Below are positions 1 through 5,542 of a stretch of 6,430 nucleotides of DNA, piece after piece (within the stretch, counting starts at the first letter, position 1; each line of letters opens with the position of its first letter). A program made the position numbers and the translations under genes. Location of the stretch: the NCBI GenBank assembly GCA_013331125.1, contig DUGW01000031.1:1109-7538 (forward strand), in the 5' to 3' direction. The notes under the pieces were generated by a model that saw nothing but the letters and a program-made list of their open reading frames with translations, had not been told where the DNA came from and made no database searches. The DNA is from Candidatus Woesearchaeota archaeon. Its GTDB lineage: Archaea; Nanoarchaeota; Nanoarchaeia; Woesearchaeales; UBA11576.

Positions 1-2
1 AA

Positions 3-611
3 GACGCAAAACAGGCAGAAGAATACATCAAGACCCTTGTGGTAAGGATAACTGATGATGATATCATGAAAGGACTCGCCCAGGACCTGATAGAGGCAGA
101 GAACATAGCCAAGGACATGGTAAGGAACCTGGAACTGCTGAAGGAGAAGATGGCAGAGGCAGAGAAGACAAGAGTCCTCAAAGGGAAGAAGGACAAGGAA
201 CAGATAGTGAAACTGCTGGCTTACTGCATAGTTCTGCATAGAGACGCAGCATCATACATGACAAGGATGAAGAAGACAGAGAAGAAGGCAAAAGAAGGAC
301 TCAATGACCTCAAGCACATGCTCTCGAAGATAGGGAAGTTCCCGGACTCATTGACCGTCCTGATGATACATACAGAGAAGCTGATACTTGACTGCTATGA
401 CCTGCTGTACAGGACAATGAAGAGTTTCGAAGAGAAGAGCATCGTGCCGAAGATAAACGAGGTCCTTCATAGGAAGATAGCTGAGCCTATCGAGAAACAC
501 AATGCAGCGCTGGAATATGCAATGTTGAAAGAATCACAGAGAAAGGTGCAGGTCATCGCGCAGGAACTGCTTGACGAGAAAAGAAGAGTGAGTTCTCAGG
601 TAAGGATCTAA
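3..611 (+). CDS. Coiled-coil/helical protein, 5'-truncated by the window edge
   Basis: The reading frame is open from the first bases of the window (GAC GCA AAA CAG ...) to the TAA at 609-611, giving at least 202 residues. The GTG at 39 is therefore probably not the start; the true start lies upstream of the window. The visible protein is almost entirely alpha-helical and highly charged, rich in Lys, Glu, Arg, Leu and Met, with heptad-like spacing, and it has no membrane segment or signal in the visible part. A short turn with Gly/Pro (SKIGKFPDS) breaks it near the middle, suggesting two or more long antiparallel helices. Lysine is mostly AAG (about 23 AAG to 8 AAA by hand count), unlike the genes at the right end. 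Its stop overlaps that of the convergent gene by 4 bp. I do not recognise the family. A cytoplasmic structural or scaffold role would be a guess. Confidence 0.85.
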   Translation, partial: DAKQAEEYIKTLVVRITDDDIMKGLAQDLIEAENIAKDMVRNLELLKEKMAEAEKTRVLKGKKDKEQIVKLLAYCIVLHRDAASYMTRMKKTEKKAKEGLNDLKHMLSKIGKFPDSLTVLMIHTEKLILDCYDLLYRTMKSFEEKSIVPKINEVLHRKIAEPIEKHNAALEYAMLKESQRKVQVIAQELLDEKRRVSSQVRI

Positions 612-1201
612 GCCCTGTTGGAAGTAGGCAGGACACCAGAAGCCAGTTCATCCAGGCGGCTTGTTATAGTGGATATCACCTGAGGCAGGTAGGTATCTGA
701 GAGGCCCTCCCGCCTAAGCTCCCTGAAAGGTTCTGAATCAGGGAAATACCTGAAAGTGAAAGTGACTTTCTTTGGGTGCATGTAAAGCTTACCTCTGCCA
801 GGAGCCATCACCTCAATACCGACAGCGACAAGATGAGAATCGATAGAGATGCTGTTGCGATCGACAGGCTCTACGCTGTATAAGGTCTCTCGCATATCAA
901 CGACGAAAGGCTGGGAGACGACCTTGATGAACCTCGAGGTCTCGGGCCGCTCAAAAGCAAGAAGATACTGACAGGACTCCCAGATACGGTCAACAGCGCC
1001 AAGACCCCCAGCAGGAGTTATATCAACGGCACCTACCTTGAGTCCTGAAGGATCGAGGGTCCGCTCAGGAAGGTCAGGAAGGATAAGCGCTCTCAGCTCC
1101 TCAGCAAGCTGATTGTGGGCCCTAGCAAGATTCTTCGCTCCGATCCCCCTTATGCTGTGGTAGTGGTTTGAAACCCTACGACAGATTTCCATGTTGTCCA
1201 T
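608..1201 (-). CDS. Hypothetical protein, 197 aa
   Basis: This is an intact 197-residue frame reading from ATG at 1201 to TAG at 608-610, converging with the coiled-coil gene and overlapping its stop by 4 bp. The start is fixed by the promoter: TTTATAAAT at 1226-1234 is centred about 29 bp upstream of the ATG, so the transcript should begin at or within a few bases of it. A second Met at residue 4 is a less likely start. The N-terminal half is mostly helical (RRVSNHYHSIRGIGAKNLARAHNQLAEELRAL is divisible into two helices). The C-terminal half is beta-rich (GKLYMHPKKVTFTFRYF) and ends in another helix. There is no signal peptide, membrane segment or cysteine cluster, so it is probably cytoplasmic. 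I do not recognise the family. Confidence 0.8.
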   Translation of the reverse strand: MDNMEICRRVSNHYHSIRGIGAKNLARAHNQLAEELRALILPDLPERTLDPSGLKVGAVDITPAGGLGAVDRIWESCQYLLAFERPETSRFIKVVSQPFVVDMRETLYSVEPVDRNSISIDSHLVAVGIEVMAPGRGKLYMHPKKVTFTFRYFPDSEPFRELRREGLSDTYLPQVISTITSRLDELASGVLPTSNRA

Positions 1202-1225
1202 GAAGCAGATGGTAGAGGATTTGAA

Positions 1226-1234
1226 TTTATAAAT
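1226..1234 (-). promoter_or_regulatory. TATA box for the leftward gene starting at 1201
   Basis: TTTATAAAT, nearly palindromic, centred at 1230. The distance to the ATG at 1201 (about 29 bp) fits archaeal TATA-to-start spacing for a leaderless mRNA. Confidence 0.7.
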
Positions 1235-1271
1235 ATTGTTGTTACTTATTCAGAGTAACAAAATAGTAAGC

Positions 1272-1280
1272 TTTATAAAT
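1272..1280 (+). promoter_or_regulatory. TATA box for the rightward gene starting at 1302
   Basis: TTTATAAAT centred at 1276, 26 bp before the ATG at 1302. It lies inside an upstream in-frame extension of the gene, which is why the longer TTG start at 1236 is rejected. It is an identical 9-mer to the box at 1226-1234, 46 bp away, so the two divergent genes have matched core promoters placed so that each box lies upstream of the other. Confidence 0.75.
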
Positions 1281-1301
1281 GGGCAAGACTTGCCTGAAAG
1301 T

Positions 1302-1748
1302 ATGATACGCGAAATGTTCAAGACAAAACGGGGCACCTACCAGATGGATGAAGATACGGGCCTCTACACTGTCAAAGGCCAGGATTGTACACCAAAGAGA
1401 TTCCTGGGAAGCGTAGACCCTGCCAGGACAATCAGGGTACAAGGAAGAGAGATGATCCTGGACCACATCAACCCAAGATACCGCGGAGAATTCCTCGTGT
1501 TCAATCTCATGGATGGGTATACAGGAGGTTTCAATCCAGAATTTGTGGAAGGACACAGACCGTTCGGGATAAGCTGCGACCCAGAAGACATACTGTTCAT
1601 AGGCATGAACGACCTCAGATTCTCAGACGGCTTCATGGAAAGATTGCGAGAGATGGACCCCAGAATCATGATCGAACTGGGATCAAAGATAGAGACAGTA
1701 TACAGACAGATGACAGACGCAGAGAGAGGATACCGTGTCCTCAGATGA
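1302..1748 (+). CDS. Hypothetical protein, 148 aa
   Basis: The frame opens at a TTG at 1236, but that start would sit upstream of its own TATA box (1272-1280). The ATG at 1302 lies 26 bp after the box centre and begins MIREMFKTKRGTY, so I use it: 148 residues, leaderless. Visible features are an N-terminal beta-rich stretch (TYQMDEDTGLYTVKGQDC), a central hydrophobic segment (GEFLVFNLMDGYTGGFNPEF, about residues 62-81) and a helical C terminus (DGFMERLREMDPRIMIELGSKIETVYRQM). Two cysteines (about 29 and 92) are present, with no signal peptide or membrane helix. It has its own promoter and is divergent from the 608-1201 gene. A T-rich run follows at 1764-1768. I do not recognise the family; a small cytoplasmic alpha/beta protein is the most that can be said. 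Confidence 0.8.
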   Translation: MIREMFKTKRGTYQMDEDTGLYTVKGQDCTPKRFLGSVDPARTIRVQGREMILDHINPRYRGEFLVFNLMDGYTGGFNPEFVEGHRPFGISCDPEDILFIGMNDLRFSDGFMERLREMDPRIMIELGSKIETVYRQMTDAERGYRVLR

Positions 1749-1763
1749 ATGATAGTTCTTGGA

Positions 1764-1768
1764 TTTTT
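1764..1768 (+). terminator. Short T-run after the 1302-1748 gene
   Basis: TTTTT in GGATTTTTCT, 16 bp after the stop codon. Archaeal terminators are often simple T-runs without a hairpin. The next gene has its own TATA box, consistent with termination here. The signal is weak on its own. Confidence 0.35.
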
Positions 1769-1791
1769 CTGTTGGAAGATATTAGTAACCG

Positions 1792-1798
1792 TTATATA
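1792..1798 (+). promoter_or_regulatory. TATA box for the 68-aa gene
   Basis: TTATATA centred at 1795, 27 bp before the ATG at 1822, again at leaderless spacing. No Shine-Dalgarno sequence precedes the ATG (the sequence is CCCCAAAAGCCC). Confidence 0.7.
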
Positions 1799-1821
1799 CC
1801 ACCACCAAACCCCAAAAGCCC

Positions 1822-2028
1822 ATGTCTTACGAAGCAAGTTTCAAAACACCAGATAATGCGCAGGCTGTATACCAAAGAATGAAGGGATATTACAAAAAGC
1901 GCGATCCTGCATTAGCAACACAAATCAAACTAAATGGAAAGACGATCACAGGCCCGGATGAGACATTAGAAGCTCTGCTCTGGAATGCTGATGATGTCGG
2001 TGCCAGGTTCAAGCAGAAGACCATCTGA
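1822..2028 (+). CDS. Small hypothetical protein, 68 aa
   Basis: This complete short frame runs from ATG 1822 to TGA 2026-2028. It is supported by a TATA box at exactly leaderless distance and by clean flanks: its stop is only 19 bp from the stop of the convergent peptidase gene. The protein (begins MSYEASFKTPDNAQAVYQRM) reads as helix, then a short beta hairpin (TQIKLNGKTI), then a second helix (DETLEALLWNADDVGARFKQK). It is basic with no cysteine, no signal peptide and no membrane segment. It could be a small nucleic-acid-binding or adaptor protein, but nothing in the sequence decides this. A larger shifted frame overlaps its beginning (1385-1882) but lacks a promoter and is a shadow. Confidence 0.75.
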   Translation: MSYEASFKTPDNAQAVYQRMKGYYKKRDPALATQIKLNGKTITGPDETLEALLWNADDVGARFKQKTI

Positions 2029-2047
2029 GCGACAGAATCATCTCTCC

Positions 2048-2977
2048 TCACTTCTTTCCTGTATAGGAAATCTCATTGAGATCCACGAGATAGAAACCTG
2101 CTGAAGTATCGTTGCCTATGTACATTGTGGGGCGCAGATTGACCTTATAGACACTGCCTTTCTCAAGCGCGTGTATGATGCCCGGGTTATCCTCCATGAA
2201 CTCGACACCTTCTACCTTCGATCTCTCGAATGCTTCACGGACAGTTATCAGACCATCACCATTGATGTCACTTACAGGATCAGAGAGGTTCTCGATGAAA
2301 TCCCTGCTGCTGGAGAAATCAGTGCCTACAATACCCAAAGAGTTGGGTTGAGTTGAGGCAATGACTACATAATCACGCAGGCTGACAAGACCGATATAAC
2401 TTCCCGAATTGCAGGCATCAACATAGAGAAGACCGAAACCAGGCTTCACCGTCCTGATGATATCAGCAAGTTCATGAGGATACATCTCAGAGCCTTCCAT
2501 ATCAAGGGTAAGGACTGTGCCATGGGTCATGATATTCACAAGAAACACATCATTATCATCGACTTTCTCAGAAAATCTCCTGACAATCCGCTCGAGATTG
2601 CTTTCTGTCGCCCTGTGATCCTCACTGTCAGAGAATTCATGATCCCTGATTGCATCTACAGCATCAGTGTTGTAAGGCATGTCAAAATCAGGATTGCCAT
2701 CTGCGTAGACAAACTCGATGTTCTCATCCTTGAAGCCAAGATCCAGAAGGTCTTCGTAGACATAGGTGCTGTTGAGCCAGAAAAGATCAGTATCAGTCAC
2801 ATAAGCAGTACTACCGACGACAACCAGAGCATATTTAGTCACAGGATCATCAGGTCCGTCTTTAAGCGTGAAAGGTCTATCCGGTTCTTTTGGTGGTTGT
2901 CTCATGTCAACAGGAGCGCAGCCAGTGAAGGCAAGCGCAGCTGACAGTAACAAAGCCTTTAGCGAAGGTACTCTCAT
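2048..2977 (-). CDS. Secreted lipoprotein with legumain/caspase-like (C13-type, clan CD) peptidase domain and EF-hand loop
   Basis: 309 residues, complete. The N terminus is a lipoprotein signal (MRVPSLKALLLSAALAFTGC) with the acylated Cys at 20, so the protein should be anchored outside the membrane. The body from about residue 46 has the clan CD order: a first strand YALVVVGS, the segment YVYEDLLDLGFKDENIEFVYADG (71-93) resembling legumain-type C13 peptidases, a catalytic-type His in NIMTHGT (His152), and a catalytic-type Cys in LYVDACNSGSY (Cys189). Both sit at the ends of hydrophobic strands, as in legumain. After the domain, DINGDGLITVRE (237-248) is a textbook EF-hand calcium loop (D-x-N-x-D-G-x-I-x-x-x-E). 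Its own leaderless TATA box lies at 3000-3009. Substrate unknown. Cleavage after Asn/Asp, or a role in processing exported proteins, is inference from the family. Confidence 0.9.
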   Translation of the reverse strand: MRVPSLKALLLSAALAFTGCAPVDMRQPPKEPDRPFTLKDGPDDPVTKYALVVVGSTAYVTDTDLFWLNSTYVYEDLLDLGFKDENIEFVYADGNPDFDMPYNTDAVDAIRDHEFSDSEDHRATESNLERIVRRFSEKVDDNDVFLVNIMTHGTVLTLDMEGSEMYPHELADIIRTVKPGFGLLYVDACNSGSYIGLVSLRDYVVIASTQPNSLGIVGTDFSSSRDFIENLSDPVSDINGDGLITVREAFERSKVEGVEFMEDNPGIIHALEKGSVYKVNLRPTMYIGNDTSAGFYLVDLNEISYTGKK

Positions 2978-2999
2978 GGACTGTGTCCTGGAAATCGCG

Positions 3000-3009
3000 T
3001 TTTATAAAA
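3000..3009 (-). promoter_or_regulatory. TATA box for the peptidase lipoprotein gene
   Basis: TTTTATAAAA, a perfect palindrome, centred at 3004.5, 27 bp from the ATG at 2977. It indicates a leaderless mRNA. Confidence 0.75.
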
Positions 3010-3054
3010 CAAGAAGTGAGAGATTTTTATCAAAAAGAGGAGAAAGAGGAAAAC

Positions 3055-3063
3055 AATAAATAA
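3055..3063 (+). promoter_or_regulatory. Probable TATA box for the 117-aa gene
   Basis: AATAAATAA centred at 3059, 26 bp before the ATG at 3085. It is weaker than the other boxes of the window. A T-run (ATTTTTAT, 3023-3030) lies between the two divergent promoters. Confidence 0.55.
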
Positions 3064-3084
3064 CCCTGGCAGCACGCCAGCGCA

Positions 3085-3438
3085 ATGCAACGTACAAAAG
3101 CGCCGCTAGAAAGGATAATACCTATCCAGACAACAGTCTACAGGAAGACAGTAGAATATTTCAGGCCCAGAGAGATAGCTGTGCACCTGCCTGTCGTGAT
3201 CTATGGAGCGGGCTTCTTGTTGATCGACATGACAAACAGAGCATATGTTCTTTATGAAAGAGGCGCCCGAGAATTTGACGTTGCAGTCATAGAGTCTGAC
3301 GAAGAGTTCAGAGAGAACTTCCGGGCACCCGCGAGACATAAGACACTTGAAGGGTTCATCAGACATTACGAAGAGGTCTGGAAACCAACCTGCCAAAGAC
3401 TCGGCGTGTACAGGATCTCGGACCTGAGGATAGGCTGA
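3085..3438 (+). CDS. Hypothetical protein, 117 aa
   Basis: This frame runs from ATG 3085 to TGA 3436-3438 and is divergent from the peptidase lipoprotein, with its own promoter at leaderless distance. The protein starts with a basic segment (MQRTKAPLERIIPIQTTVYRK). It continues with a hydrophobic beta pair (HLPVVIYGAGFLLIDMTNRAYVLYERG, about residues 34-60), then an acidic strand-helix unit (DVAVIESDEEFRENF) and an amphipathic C-terminal helix (LEGFIRHYEEVWKPTCQRLG). The hydrophobic stretch is broken by Asp and Asn and looks like strands rather than a membrane helix. No signal peptide is present. I do not recognise the family. It is the last gene before the first tRNA-end fragment, so it probably marks the chromosomal side of the possible integration array. 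Confidence 0.75.
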   Translation: MQRTKAPLERIIPIQTTVYRKTVEYFRPREIAVHLPVVIYGAGFLLIDMTNRAYVLYERGAREFDVAVIESDEEFRENFRAPARHKTLEGFIRHYEEVWKPTCQRLGVYRISDLRIG

Positions 3439-3462
3439 TTAATGATTCAGGCAGAAGGAAAG

Positions 3463-3491
3463 TGCCGCTGACAGGTCTGAACCAGTGACTT
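3463..3491 (-). pseudogene. Degenerate tRNA 3'-end fragment (acceptor strand, T arm, variable loop); possible att remnant 1
   Basis: Read on the minus strand, positions 3491 to 3463 match tRNA positions 44 to 73: AAGTC (variable region), ACTGG, loop TTCAGA, CCTGT, then CAGCGGC and A. The T stem pairs at 4 of 5 positions (one T-T mismatch) and the loop has 6 instead of 7 bases. The last 11 bases including one trailing base (GTGCCGCTGAC on the plus strand, 3462-3472) are identical to the 3' end of the tRNA gene at 6274-6428. No matching 5' half exists nearby, so this is a fragment and not a tRNA gene. It lies between two protein genes with promoter signals on both sides. The att interpretation is inference. 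Confidence 0.6.
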
Positions 3492-3501
3492 AAGGACGAA
3501 A

Positions 3502-3510
3502 AGTTTATAG
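3502..3510 (+). promoter_or_regulatory. TATA box for the 78-aa gene
   Basis: AGTTTATAG centred at 3506, 28 bp before the ATG at 3534. A GTG start at 3510 would fall on the box itself, which decides the start in favour of 3534. Confidence 0.65.
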
Positions 3511-3533
3511 TGCTGAACAAAGAAGGCAATAAT

Positions 3534-3770
3534 ATGGCAAAAGAATTCACAGAAGAAGAGAAAGAACACTGGAAGACGTTTGATATCGACAGGAAGATAG
3601 AACAGTTCAAGAAAGAGATGGAAACTAAAAGTGATGATGAGAAGAGGCAAGAGCTTGAGAGACTGAAGGAATATCTAAGACTTGTACAAAAAGGAGAGGT
3701 CGATGACATCCTTGAAAACATAAGGTTAGTGGAGAGGAAAGTCTCCCTGCTGGCAGAAAAAACAGTTTAG
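3534..3770 (+). CDS. Small charged helical protein, 78 aa
   Basis: The frame could open at GTG 3510, but that codon overlaps the TATA box, so the leaderless ATG at 3534 (MAKEFTEEEKEHW) is the start, giving 78 residues to TAG 3768-3770. The protein is almost wholly helical, with about half charged residues (Glu, Lys, Asp, Arg) and regular leucine/isoleucine spacing (LERLKEYLRLVQKGEVDDILENIRLVERKVSLLAEK), suggesting a two-helix coiled coil. It has no cysteine, signal or membrane segment. It is the first gene after tRNA-end fragment 1 and lies 87 bp upstream of the surface-protein gene, which has its own promoter-like and SD signals. I do not recognise it. A small coiled-coil partner or DNA-associated protein is possible but not shown. 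Confidence 0.7.
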   Translation: MAKEFTEEEKEHWKTFDIDRKIEQFKKEMETKSDDEKRQELERLKEYLRLVQKGEVDDILENIRLVERKVSLLAEKTV

Positions 3771-3800
3771 AAAGGCTATAACCCATAGTTTATAGAAAAG

Positions 3801-3808
3801 TATATAAG
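3801..3808 (+). promoter_or_regulatory. Candidate TATA box for the surface-protein gene
   Basis: TATATAAG in an AT-rich stretch (3771-3857). Starting about 25 bp downstream, the transcript would have a leader of about 27 nt that includes the SD-like site at 3847-3852. Alternative boxes are CATATAAA (3817-3824) and ATATAAT (3833-3839), so the exact promoter is not decided. Confidence 0.4.
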
Positions 3809-3846
3809 TTAAGTCCATATAAACACCAATACATATAATATTCATA

Positions 3847-3852
3847 GAGGTG
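3847..3852 (+). promoter_or_regulatory. Shine-Dalgarno site of the surface-protein gene
   Basis: GAGGTG with 5 bases to the ATG at 3858, complementary to the archaeal 16S rRNA 3' end. It is the only clear ribosome-binding site in the window: every other intact gene looks leaderless. It confirms ATG 3858 as the start. Confidence 0.75.
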
Positions 3853-3857
3853 TATAA

Positions 3858-5348
3858 ATGGATGCGAAAGACAATAGACTCTTCATGGTTTCTGCTATCG
3901 CCATTGTTGCAGTAGTGGGTATAGTGGCCATATATATGTTTTCAATGAGTGGATCCGTAAGGACAGAACCTGTTAAGGAACAGGCATCTGAAGAATCCTA
4001 TACCCCGGCACAGGAGTATGCAGGGCAACCGATAAAAGCACTGTGTGTTGATTCAGACCCCCTAAACGACCCTCTTGTTGTGGGAACAAGCACCCATAAT
4101 GGATATACCTATCAAGATAAATGCGTGAAGAGATCAGAGTGCAGCGATGTCTATTGTTATAATCCCATGCACCAAATAGATCAGGTGTACTGCCAATCAA
4201 CTACTTGGGTAAGATACCAATCCAATGCAGGTATTCGTCTCCATTCATGCTATAGTGATGAAACCGAGCCCATGAACTGTTATAGGGGAGCGTGCAGAGA
4301 AAGATGCAACAAAGATGAAGATTGCACCCATCTGGGAACAGATTACATCTGTGAGAATTATGACCCATACCGCAAAAGAGTATATGGTACAGAAGCAGGA
4401 GCTCCTACAGCACTTGCTGGATCATGCATCCCAAGGTCGCTAAGTCTTTTGAGAGCTTTTGACGCTTCGACAATCGCAAGCGTACAGGTCAAAGATGTAA
4501 GCGGTTCTGGTGTGATCACCTTACCAGAGCCTACACAAAAGCCCCAACTTCAATTCGCGTACCACAGAACTACTGGCGGCCCGGCAGCCGGTGCTCCAGC
4601 TCTTGAAGGCGACATATATGAAGGTGACGAAGTAGCACCTCCTACTCCACCTCCTTACTGTTACCACTACCCTCAAGAAGGTACTGAACCAGCAAGGACT
4701 GATGATATAGTCCTTGTATTCGAGGTCGACAACCTAGCTCCGGCGACAAGCCATGCTTTTGCAGATTTCAAAGGCGTTGAGTTGTACAGAAACTGGCCAG
4801 GAGGTTCGCAGAACTGCCTTTCTTCAACTACAACCGGAAGCACAGGCATCCATTTCAATTGCGACATATACAATTATCCGATAGGAAAATCGTTGAACAC
4901 CAAAGCAGGCGAACTTAAAAAGGCTCATATAATCCGTCTGCACTACTCTTCTGGAACTCCACTGGCACCGCTGGGACAGTTCACCAGTTACACGATAGTT
5001 GCAACTGATTCGAAGTATCCATATGGACAGTTCACAGAAGATGAACTTATCCAAACTGATGAAGCAAAAGCTGCAGCAAGAGTACAACCCGGGGAGAAAG
5101 CAGTCTTTGCAGTGATGTCTGACACAACAGCAGTTTCAGGCTGGGGTCTTATGAAACTCTGGGGAAAGTCATATATATTGACCAAGTCTGACGGAACCTA
5201 TAACTTGAACTTCAAAGATTATTATGGCGACCCCATCTCGGTCACCAAAGTCCAAGCAAATGTTCCAGGAGTTGTGAATCCTGAAGATAAGAATATCAGG
5301 TTAAGACCAAGATACACGCAGTACATCAACAATAACAGATGTAAATAA
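3858..5348 (+). CDS. Membrane-anchored cysteine-rich surface protein, 496 aa
   Basis: Residues 9-29 form one hydrophobic helix (FMVSAIAIVAVVGIVAIYMF) after a short polar start. The rest should lie outside the cell on an uncleaved signal anchor, although a type III or type I cleaved signal cannot be excluded. Sixteen cysteines are present, twelve of them in residues 63-190. The module ALCVDSDPLNDPLVVGT...DKCV...SECSDVYC (61-100) follows a C-x-D-S-D pattern that I associate with surface proteins of DPANN archaea. A second small knot follows (C146, C150, C156, C165 in CRERCNKDEDC). A low-complexity Ala/Gly/Pro linker (239-267) leads to a beta-rich C-terminal domain (281-480) with four late cysteines, the last at 495. 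The start is fixed by the SD site. It is the main gene of the segment between tRNA-end fragments 1 and 2. Function unknown; attachment or an envelope component is inference. Confidence 0.9.
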   Translation: MDAKDNRLFMVSAIAIVAVVGIVAIYMFSMSGSVRTEPVKEQASEESYTPAQEYAGQPIKALCVDSDPLNDPLVVGTSTHNGYTYQDKCVKRSECSDVYCYNPMHQIDQVYCQSTTWVRYQSNAGIRLHSCYSDETEPMNCYRGACRERCNKDEDCTHLGTDYICENYDPYRKRVYGTEAGAPTALAGSCIPRSLSLLRAFDASTIASVQVKDVSGSGVITLPEPTQKPQLQFAYHRTTGGPAAGAPALEGDIYEGDEVAPPTPPPYCYHYPQEGTEPARTDDIVLVFEVDNLAPATSHAFADFKGVELYRNWPGGSQNCLSSTTTGSTGIHFNCDIYNYPIGKSLNTKAGELKKAHIIRLHYSSGTPLAPLGQFTSYTIVATDSKYPYGQFTEDELIQTDEAKAAARVQPGEKAVFAVMSDTTAVSGWGLMKLWGKSYILTKSDGTYNLNFKDYYGDPISVTKVQANVPGVVNPEDKNIRLRPRYTQYINNNRCK

Positions 5349-5358
5349 TCCAAATCAT

Positions 5359-5393
5359 TTAATATTTTATCTTTATTTCTTTTGGCAAGAAAA
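5359..5393 (+). terminator. T-rich terminator region after the surface-protein gene
   Basis: Several T-runs (ATTTAATATTTTATC, CTTTATTTC, TTTT) begin 11 bp after the stop. This is the archaeal type of hairpin-independent terminator and the strongest such signal in the window. The following 5394-5453 contains nothing I can identify. Confidence 0.55.
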
Positions 5394-5453
5394 GTGCTTA
5401 AGTCAATTGAACTCGTGATATTCTAAAGAAGAAAGCAGAAGGGATAGTGAAGG

Positions 5454-5475
5454 TGCCGCTGACGGAGTTGAGGCC
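5454..5475 (-). pseudogene. Degenerate tRNA 3'-end fragment; possible att remnant 2
   Basis: Plus-strand GTGCCGCTGACGG (5453-5465) is identical over 13 bases to 6273-6285, which is the 3' end of the intact tRNA gene. Beyond it, AGTTGAGGCC (5466-5475) matches the spliced tRNA T arm (GATTTGAGCCC) with one base missing and two substitutions, and it does not match the T-loop intron that follows in the genomic tRNA. On the minus strand the T-loop-like sequence is CTCAAC, and the T stem is no longer paired well. No 5' half is nearby. It lies 89 bp before the LysM-like lipoprotein gene. A remnant integration junction is the likeliest reading, by inference. Confidence 0.55.
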
Positions 5476-5511
5476 TTCTGTAACTACTCATCAGTCACTA
5501 ATTTTCGAAAG

Positions 5512-5520
5512 ATTTATAAG
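5512..5520 (+). promoter_or_regulatory. TATA box for the LysM-like lipoprotein gene
   Basis: ATTTATAAG centred at 5516, 27 bp before the ATG at 5543, at leaderless spacing. No SD-like site precedes the start. Confidence 0.75.
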
Positions 5521-5542
5521 TAGTCCGGTATAAACCATTGAA

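Noticed and set aside
1236..1301. Upstream extension of the 1302 gene to a TTG start (22 more residues)
   Set aside because: The extension contains the gene's own TATA box (1272-1280). The ATG at 1302 is at leaderless distance from it.
1364..1882. Long shifted frames on both strands across 1364-1882
   Set aside because: They overlap a gene with a good promoter, have no promoter of their own, and have unnatural composition (Arg/Pro/Gln-rich, or Ser/Leu-rich antisense).
2474..2944. 156-aa plus-strand frame opposite the peptidase gene
   Set aside because: It is antisense to a protein with recognisable catalytic motifs and a signal peptide, and has no promoter.
3098..3105. GCGCCGCT near 3098 as a further tRNA-end fragment
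   Set aside because: It shares only GCCGCT, lacks the following GAC and T arm, and lies within codons of the 3085 gene.
3510..3533. GTG start for the 78-aa gene
   Set aside because: It overlaps the TATA box at 3502-3510. ATG 3534 fits the promoter.
5392..5440. AGTTCAATTGACTT on the minus strand (about 5412-5399) as another T-arm remnant
   Set aside because: It matches only the loop; there is no T stem and no acceptor strand.
3463..5475. The two tRNA fragments as 3' halves of trans-spliced split tRNAs
   Set aside because: No BHB or GC-rich leader complementary to another half is visible, the T stems are damaged, and an intact gene with the same acceptor exists at 6274-6428.
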